Below are positions 6,433 through 11,112 of a stretch of DNA of 11,112 nt, one piece after another. Every line of letters begins with the position of its first letter. Position 1 is the stretch's first letter. The DNA lies in the NCBI GenBank assembly GCA_003024985.2, contig PXIH01S0019627.1. One strand, 5' to 3'. Origin of the DNA: Euperipatoides rowelli. Taxonomy: Eukaryota; Onychophora; Udeonychophora; Euonychophora; Peripatopsidae. The notes under the pieces were generated by a model. That model saw only the letters and a program-made list of their open reading frames with translations, was not told the origin of the DNA and searched no databases. The translations under genes and the position numbers were made by a program.

Positions 6433-7960
6433 ATCCAGCATAAAATATATATAATCCAGAAGTAGAGAGACTCAATCAAGCATAACAGTAGATTTACAGT
6501 AACTTTGTAAGATATTTAAATAAATTTCTGGTTTTTAAACAGCCTTGTGTCAAATAGTACACACACTTTTTCATATTTAGACACGCTTATTAATTGCAAT
6601 TTTCAAAACGCATCAATGTTTAAGTAAAAATATATTTTATTACAATTGTATCAATTTTCACCAAAGATATTTACAGTATGTAGGATTAAAATTTAATGTT
6701 ATAGATAAAAACCTACCCTTTTACACATACACACACCGCCTAGTAATGCTTTTATTTGTACTTATTCCAATATCTAGAAAAATATATTTCATACAAAAAG
6801 TGGTAATATTTTTAAAACATTTATCTACAGAGGATTTACATTTCATTTTTAAAGTCCATCCCCGCTCCCCTCTAAAGGAATGCTGTTATCTGTAGGATCA
6901 TTGATTAATAATCCAACTAGCCAAATGATTGTATGTCATTACTAAATAAAAGTGTATTTATAAAATCTTTGATCATTTAGACCATTGTTGCCAAACCTGA
7001 TCGCCATATTTGACAAAATGGCTACCAATAGGTGTCGAAAAAAAAATATTACCAAATAATAAAAAAAAAAAAATGGTGAAAATTTTGTTTATTGCTTTGA
7101 TTCGGTGATTTTGAATAACAGGTTGAGCACATTTAGACTAAAGCTTTTATAGATAAAGTACTTATGCCACCAACCCACACCAACAATTCCCATTAGAATA
7201 CTAAAGTAAAATAAAGAATTCATTTTTTTTTTGTATGTGTTCGGGAAACACTTTAATAATATTCTAGAATTTTATTTCAATTTACCATTTAATTAAATTG
7301 AGATACTAAATAATCAATAAAAATAAATTAAATTTACAGTAGCTAAAGAAATTATAAGATTAGGTCTCACTTTCGCTTTAAGATCTCCAGTAAATTGAAA
7401 CGGATCATGTACTGTAGTTGAATATTGAAATTCAAACGATTTTCAATAATTCTAATTTTCACATATGTTGAAATGCTATAACGTTTTAAATATGAAACAT
7501 AATAATTTATTATAATCACCACTCAATTAAAAAGCATTAGTTGAACTAGCTAAAATATTTTGAACACTATTTCAGATAATAAAAAGCAAAAGTTTGTACT
7601 TTGTATTACTTAATATATTAAAGAAATAAGCATAAAACTAAGATTAAAAATTTATTAGTTTTACGCAGAGAAATTAAAGGAAAAGGGAGGGGTCTTTATC
7701 TAAACCAGTTTTTGAAATTTTTAAGATTAAATTCAGTTTCTATGTAGAAAAAAAAAATGTGATAATAACCATATAATTTTATTTGAATAAAATTTAATTT
7801 ATTACTTTTAGAAGTTTAAGGTGGAGACCACGTTTGAAAATTCGTAATAAAACGTATACAAACAAGATTTTTTTTTTTGCAAAACTTTGATAAACAAGTC
7901 GTGTAACAAAATAAAAGATTAATATTTAAAAAAAAAANATCTTTACAGTTTTTATGTGTA
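6433..7960. other. Long AT-rich stretch without recognisable gene
   Basis: No gene is seen. The stretch contains an A13 run at about 7060-7073, a CCAAT-like TACCAAT beside an ATGGC word (7014-7030), one ambiguous base N at 7938 inside an A run, and a few GC-richer spots (6850-6875, 6990-7030, 7165-7195) without open frames. The N probably marks a sequencing uncertainty in the homopolymer. Confidence 0.5.
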
Positions 7961-8257
7961 ACAGGGCCGTCCTATTAAAAAACATGGCGTTTCTTATGAT
8001 AGGGTTCAACAGAAGATAACTTTTTGAAAAAAAATATTTAATTTTTTTTTAAAGCTATAAAAAGTTAACATTATGAAACTATGATTATTTAAGAGGAAGG
8101 GAAATAAAATTTATAATTATTTAAAGGTATACTATCACCAAAAAACAACTTTAGATATTTAAAATCAGATTAAGAAAAAAAAATACATACATATAAATTT
8201 TACTTCATTATAAACCATTTAGTCATTATTCTAATTTTAGTGATTTTGAACAATTTT

Positions 8258-8323
8258 ATGTCTGCCAAGCCATTTCCGCTTTTAGATTTTTGTGTACAGG
8301 CCACTGACGCCTTGTGTATTTGA
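8258..8323 (+). CDS. 21-residue open frame or exon-like segment, unrecognised
   Basis: The frame begins ATG TCT GCC AAG and encodes MSAKPFPLLDFCVQATDALC plus Ile before TGA. Its codon use is more balanced and GC-richer than the flanks. The frame is open upstream to a splice-acceptor-like CTAATTTTAG ending at 8240, so it may be the final exon of a spliced gene (8241-8323). At 21 to 27 codons it is within chance expectation, and no family is recognised. Confidence 0.15.
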   Translation: MSAKPFPLLDFCVQATDALCI

Positions 8324-8910
8324 AAACGTTTGGCCCTATAGGATTCTAGGATAAACACTTCTTTTCCATTCTTTTTATTGCTTTATATTTTTTAGAAAAA
8401 ATATCTGCTAGATGCTTGATGCAATAATAATCAAAATTAAAAGCATCTCCAATTCCACAAATGTTCTAAGGATTTTAAAATTAAGAATTATTGATTAAAA
8501 AAACAATAAGTGTGTGGCACGGGCTCAAACAAAATATACTTCATTTGCTTTTGCAAAACATTTCCTTCGCGACAACTAATTTTGATTATTTGTAGCTTAC
8601 AGTATATTTTAGAATTATTTATTTTTAAAAGTTAGTCTGGAAATAAATGTATATAGGATACGATTTGCATTTGATAAATAAATGTATTTAATTTTTTGAA
8701 AATGAAAGTACGATTTATTTATTTACATCTTAAGCCACTGCTTTTACACCAAAAACTAAATAATTATATGGCTGCAGTCAAGATATTAATTTTTCTTAAT
8801 TTATTTTGTCGGTACATTAAGCAAATAAATTGTTTTTGTAAAATATACATTAAAAAAAAAAAAGGCAACTTGAGCGTTTTCATCAATAGCTAACTTTTTT
8901 TATTTGATAT
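8324..8910. other. AT-rich stretch without recognisable gene
   Basis: Nothing recognisable apart from a short plus-strand frame at 8696-8893 made of AT-rich codons with low-complexity lysine runs (KKKKG), which I do not call. A CpG-containing spot (TTCGCGACAAC at 8566-8576) is isolated. Confidence 0.5.
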
Positions 8911-8915
8911 TTTTT

Positions 8916-8957
8916 CGTTCGTCATTACTCACAAACTTAACGAGATCGTTCGTCATT
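8916..8957 (+). repeat. Two direct copies of CGTTCGTCATT
   Basis: An exact 11-mer, CGTTCGTCATT, occurs at 8916-8926 and 8947-8957, 31 bp apart. The second copy is preceded by GAT to give GATCGTTCGTCATT. Further related words lie at 9397-9408 (GATCGTTCGTCT), at 9471-9480 (AATGACGAAC, inverted) and at 9572-9585 (TGACGAAACGATCA, inverted with one extra base). CpG-containing words are rare in this sequence, so the clustering is notable. It could be a transcription factor site array or remnants of a repeat. Confidence 0.55.
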
Positions 8958-8964
8958 GTTTTAG

Positions 8965-9045
8965 TTAGGGTAATCTAGTGCATTTTGTTACTAACTTTTT
9001 TACCCTGCTCGAGAAGTGGGTAACTTCGTGAGGCTTGGTTTTCAT
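8965..9045 (-). CDS. 26-residue open frame, unrecognised
   Basis: The minus-strand ATG at 9043-9045 has A at -3 and starts MKTKPHEVTHFSSRVKKLV, ending TKCTRLP before TAA at 8965-8967. A donor-like AGG|GTAAAA follows codon 14, which would allow splicing of a first exon covering about 9003-9045. It is divergent from a plus-strand frame whose ATG lies two bases away (9047). The frame is basic and of ordinary composition, but short; chance is likely. Confidence 0.12.
   Translation of the reverse strand: MKTKPHEVTHFSSRVKKLVTKCTRLP
9008..9032. repeat. Hairpin with loop complementary to the adjacent upstream bases
   Basis: CTCGAGAAGT (9008-9017) pairs with ACTTCGTGAG (9023-9032) with nine pairs, one of them G-T, and one mismatch, leaving the loop GGGTA (9018-9022). 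TACCC (9001-9005), two bases upstream of the stem, is exactly complementary to the loop, so an H-type pseudoknot could form in plus-strand RNA. It could be coincidental, as no RNA gene is identified here. Confidence 0.4.
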
Positions 9046-9046
9046 A

Positions 9047-9103
9047 ATGGCCGATAAAAAAAGTTATCATTGCTTCAACTTGGATTTATTCAAGAGATTG
9101 TAA
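9047..9103 (+). CDS. 18-residue open frame or first-exon start, unrecognised
   Basis: The ATG at 9047 is followed by GCC GAT AAA (context ATAATGG, with G at +4), giving MADKKSYHCFNLDLFKRL before TAA at 9101-9103. The start resembles that of many animal proteins (MADKK), and TT|GTAATT near 9099 is a weak donor candidate. It lies downstream of the GATCGTTCGTCATT copies, which might be promoter sites. AATGGCC also resembles a YY1 core. Length is far below significance. Confidence 0.12.
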   Translation: MADKKSYHCFNLDLFKRL

Positions 9104-9422
9104 TTGTTATATAAAAACAGAGTGAATGCAATATCTTAAATGATGGAGTAGCAATAATTTTTCATTTTAATCATCTGCAATTCTAATCATGAATTTTACA
9201 TTCATTTTTTGGGGGAGAAAAATACATTGATTTTAAATATCCCCATAAGTAAGGCTGCACAAAGCTTTACCTGAAAGAATTAATGCAGTAATTTGAAAAT
9301 GCTAGTCTTTGATAAACACTTTTTTAAATATACTGTATTATTTTATTAAGTCTACTAAACTATTTTATTATGATCGAGTACTTTGATACTCAGAAAGATC
9401 GTTCGTCTATAAAATTAAATGT

Positions 9423-9431
9423 TCACGTGAC
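9423..9431. promoter_or_regulatory. E-box TCACGTGAC
   Basis: TTCACGTGACC contains TCACGTGAC, nine of the ten bases of the GTCACGTGAC site bound by USF/TFE-type bHLH-zipper factors (family knowledge). It sits 15 bp downstream of a GATCGTTCGTCT word. No transcription unit is evident next to it. Confidence 0.25.
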
Positions 9432-9600
9432 CAGGTACAAACAAATTTATGAAACGCACTGAAAAAATCTAATGACGAACATGCCTTTGGATATTAACTT
9501 GTATGTTAAAATTAATAAATAAACTGTTAAAGAAATTGAAGGCATTCTAATAAGACAATATGTTGAGAGAGTGACGAAACGATCAGTTAACTCAAGGTCA

Positions 9601-9621
9601 TTAAAGAAAGTCTTTCTTTAA
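9601..9621. repeat. Perfect 21-bp palindrome
   Basis: TTAAAGAAAG (9601-9610), one T, then CTTTCTTTAA (9612-9621), an exact reverse complement. Such a stem has no loop to speak of and would exist only as a cruciform or as a symmetric protein-binding site. It is followed within 40 bp by a T12A10 palindrome (9645-9666). Confidence 0.7.
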
Positions 9622-9644
9622 CGATCTGGGGTTTTAAAGCCTTA

Positions 9645-9666
9645 TTTTTTTTTTTTAAAAAAAAAA
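9645..9666. repeat. T12A10 homopolymer palindrome
   Basis: Twelve T (9645-9656) run straight into ten A (9657-9666). A similar T8A13 junction is at 9764-9784. Such TnAn tracts are frequent in this window and may mark poly(A) tails of old retro-insertions or slippage-prone sites. Confidence 0.6.
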
Positions 9667-9805
9667 GCCTCCCCCGCAGGGAGAAGAAATGGTCATACAT
9701 TTTTATTGATACAGTACATTTACAATCTTCTTCATCTGTATACAGTATATTCCAACATTCTTCTTTTTTTTAAAAAAAAAAAAATATTCGGCTATTAATT
9801 AAAAT

Positions 9806-10083
9806 TAGGGTCGAGTCGATTATCCGGGTAACTGGTTAATCTACCGATTAGGCAAAAACCGGTTAGTAATTTTATCAAAAGGTTATCCGTCCTAACTAAA
9901 TTAGCCTTAATAATATTTAAAAAAAATTTGTACACAAACAAAAATAATTAATTAAATCATAAATTAATTTATCTTATTAAAATAAAAAATTAAAACAGAA
10001 TTTATAATTTCTTGTTTAGTTATCATATCATAATTAATGGCTTGCAGAGCCTATTCTACCTCCATGCTTGCAGTAGATTAACC
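9806..10083. mobile_element. Possible hAT-like non-autonomous element (left end and decayed inverted repeat)
   Basis: From 9806 the sequence reads TAGGGTCGAGTCGATTATCC, followed by GGGTAACTGGTTAATCTACC and a CCGGTTAGTAA block. The TAGGG start with tandem CGATT, GGTTAA and CCGGTTA words resembles the terminal sequences of animal hAT elements (from memory of the family, not a search). GGTTAATCTAC (9834-9844) has an exact inverted match, GTAGATTAACC, at 10073-10083, which could mark the other end of a MITE of about 300 bp, although the outermost 28 bases are not conserved there. No transposase frame is present and no clear 8-bp target duplication was found. The true right end could lie beyond the window. 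Confidence 0.35.
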
Positions 10084-10159
10084 TAAACGATAGAAAATAG
10101 TTCTGAAAAAGTTTGAAAAAACCCTTCATAATTGAGAGTAAGAAAGTTTCTATGTATAA

Positions 10160-10336
10160 ATTTATTTAGTATTCAAAACATTTGAAAAAAAAATTTTCAA
10201 CAAAAAAAGTTCAAGATCCTTTAATTGGCTGAAAGGCAAGGTGAAGTCTGAAATCCAGACGCTGGTAAATATAAATCACAATTTGATTTTCATAATGTGG
10301 TTTAAGAAAATGCCATGCTTATATTTATTAGTTTAG
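10160..10336 (+). CDS. 58-codon open stretch, possible exon, unrecognised
   Basis: The frame is open between stops at 10157 and 10334. A central GC-richer part encodes a charged stretch, SFNWLKGKVKSEIQTLVNIN, followed by H and hydrophobic residues. No suitable ATG begins it, so it could only be an internal exon or chance. A donor-like CTG|GTAAAT occurs at about 10264. The KSEIQTL..INH pattern faintly recalls helix C of protein kinases, but one short match is not evidence of that family. Confidence 0.15.
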   Translation: MYLVFKTFEKKIFNKKSSRSFNWLKGKVKSEIQTLVNINHNLIFIMWFKKMPCLYLLV

Positions 10337-10494
10337 AAACATTATATCAATATTTGTAAAATTGTCACAATACAGTAATTATTAAAAAAAAATTTAAAAA
10401 AAAAAAAAAAATTGTTTGAAAAACAATAAATTAGTTAATAGTCTTTTTTTTAAAAACAAAAACTTTTTGCCATTGCCAGTATTCTTGAATAGAC

Positions 10495-10629
10495 CTACTG
10501 TATCTTGGAGAGAACAAGGCTTAGAATATGCTCTATCGTCTGGTTCACAGATATACATTTTCCTCCATCCAAAACATAGCCAATCAGAGGTTTTCTTGCA
10601 TTATATCGACTGCCACGTGATTCATTCAT
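10495..10629 (-). CDS. 44-residue small open frame, unrecognised
   Basis: The minus-strand ATG at 10627-10629 has A at -3 (AAAAATGA) and an in-frame stop two codons upstream. The frame begins MNESRGSRYNARKPLIGYVL, continues DGGKCISVNQTIEHILSLVL and ends SKIQ before TAG at 10495-10497. It has balanced amino-acid composition, uses a GC-richer stretch than its flanks and ends where GC falls again. The opposite strand is also open across the region (10416-10667, 83 residues with lysine- and phenylalanine-rich ends), so one frame is a shadow of the other or neither is real. No homologue recognised. Confidence 0.22.
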   Translation of the reverse strand: MNESRGSRYNARKPLIGYVLDGGKCISVNQTIEHILSLVLSKIQ

Positions 10630-10645
10630 TTTTCATCATTACGTA
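10578..10645. promoter_or_regulatory. Cluster of CCAAT box, CACGTG E-box and TTACGTA site
   Basis: AGCCAATCAGAGG (10578-10590) is an excellent match to the extended NF-Y site. CCACGTGA (10613-10620) is an E-box, and ATTACGTA (10638-10645) is a bZIP-like half-palindrome. Three independent animal promoter words within 68 bp of otherwise AT-rich DNA suggest a proximal promoter. Orientation is unclear, as all three work both ways. If the minus-strand 44-residue frame is real these sites would lie inside it, which argues that at most one of the two readings is right. Confidence 0.35.
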
Positions 10646-10919
10646 TTGTATGATTTTTTTTTTTTAAATTTAATTTAAAACTGAATGCTAATAAAATCTG
10701 AACAATTTATGTAATTAAAAAAAAAACTCAAACTATTATGTAATGCATAAACGTGAGGAATTTAAAAACTAGGATAATTTTTATTTATAAATCTTAGCGA
10801 TATTATCACTTTAAGCTTATTCGGTGCTTACAATTTCAGACTTTATAAATGAAAAATGTAAAAATTAAGTAGGCCTATATTTTTTAAGTTTATGCATTGC
10901 CTTCTACAATACAGTTGAC

Positions 10920-11041
10920 AAAATAGGAAGAATTTAATATACTGTATCTCTAAATATTGTATGTTTTTATTTTTCAAAGATATTGGTTGAGAATATACTT
11001 TGTATATACAGTATATGTATTTACTGTACTGTATATACAGT
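10920..11041. repeat. ACTGTA/TACAGT palindrome cluster at the window end
   Basis: The stretch has several ACTGTA words, including the perfect 14-bp palindrome ACTGTATATACAGT at 11028-11041 and CTGTACTGTATA just before it. It resembles the cluster at 6266-6432 and the palindrome at 5746-5773, so the same word family is dispersed through at least 5 kb. Confidence 0.65.
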
Positions 11042-11112
11042 CAGTTACATCTCATAATTCGCACTAAAAAATATATCAATTTTCGTATGTAATTTAAAAA
11101 AAAAATATTTCG

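Noticed and set aside
7962-8337. CAGGGCCGTCC at 7962 with GGCCCT at 8332 as transposon terminal repeats
   Set aside because: Only six bases match in inverted orientation, the following sequences do not align, and there is no target duplication.
8696-8893. 65-residue plus-strand frame
   Set aside because: AT-rich codons and a poly-lysine run from an A tract; nothing supports expression.
10416-10667. 83-residue plus-strand frame
   Set aside because: Its ends are translated homopolymers; the middle overlaps a better-balanced minus-strand frame and a promoter-word cluster.
1-11112. CRISPR arrays, bacterial promoters/terminators, insertion sequences, integrase or phage genes
   Set aside because: No regularly spaced repeats and no prokaryotic gene organisation are present; TnAn tracts are not intrinsic terminators here.

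Overview
The window reads as AT-rich, non-coding animal nuclear DNA. There are no long open frames, no operon-like packing and no ribosome-binding-site/ORF layout. A/T homopolymer runs and TnAn palindromes are common. CpG is scarce except in a few short patches, and the words TACAGTA/TACTGTA and TAGGC/GCCTA recur throughout. That word usage reminds me of marine invertebrate (possibly deuterostome) genomes, but this is an impression and not a placement. No gene, RNA gene or protein family could be recognised with confidence. All coding calls below are small open frames or exon-like segments and should be treated as candidates.

Layout. 1-260: AT-rich sequence with an E-box (TCACGTGA) about 50 bp upstream of a short frame that has a good start context and ends at a possible splice donor. 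950-1380: two exon-like segments, one per strand. 1891-2090: a diverged tandem repeat of about 80 bp. 2140-2830: the most gene-like part, CpG-enriched and GC-richer. It holds two overlapping open frames on the minus strand (82 and 122 codons stop to stop). One of them ends in a 50-residue frame that starts in a strong context and has a membrane-segment-like core. TCTCGCGAGA-like elements, an E-box variant and, on the plus strand, a TATA box spaced 31 bp from a pyrimidine-rich TCT-type start are in the same place. 3690-3850: a nested stem-loop and a related 20-mer copy. 3850-8200: essentially featureless AT-rich DNA apart from palindromic ACTGTA/TACAGT clusters, one undetermined base at 7938 and several A or T runs. 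8240-9625: small frames, a family of GATCGTTCGTCATT-like words in both orientations, a hairpin that could form a pseudoknot, and a perfect 21-bp palindrome. 9806-10083: a segment whose left edge looks like a hAT transposon end, with an 11-bp inverted match about 230 bp away. 10160-10645: two small open frames and a compact cluster of CCAAT, E-box and TTACGTA sites. 10900-11112: another ACTGTATATACAGT-rich stretch.

There is no convincing sign of a multi-gene system. The region best worth following up is 2296-2830, a possible promoter with a first exon or microprotein on the minus strand, followed by the motif cluster at 8916-9585, the hAT-like element near 9806, and the promoter-like cluster with a minus-strand 44-residue frame at 10495-10645.
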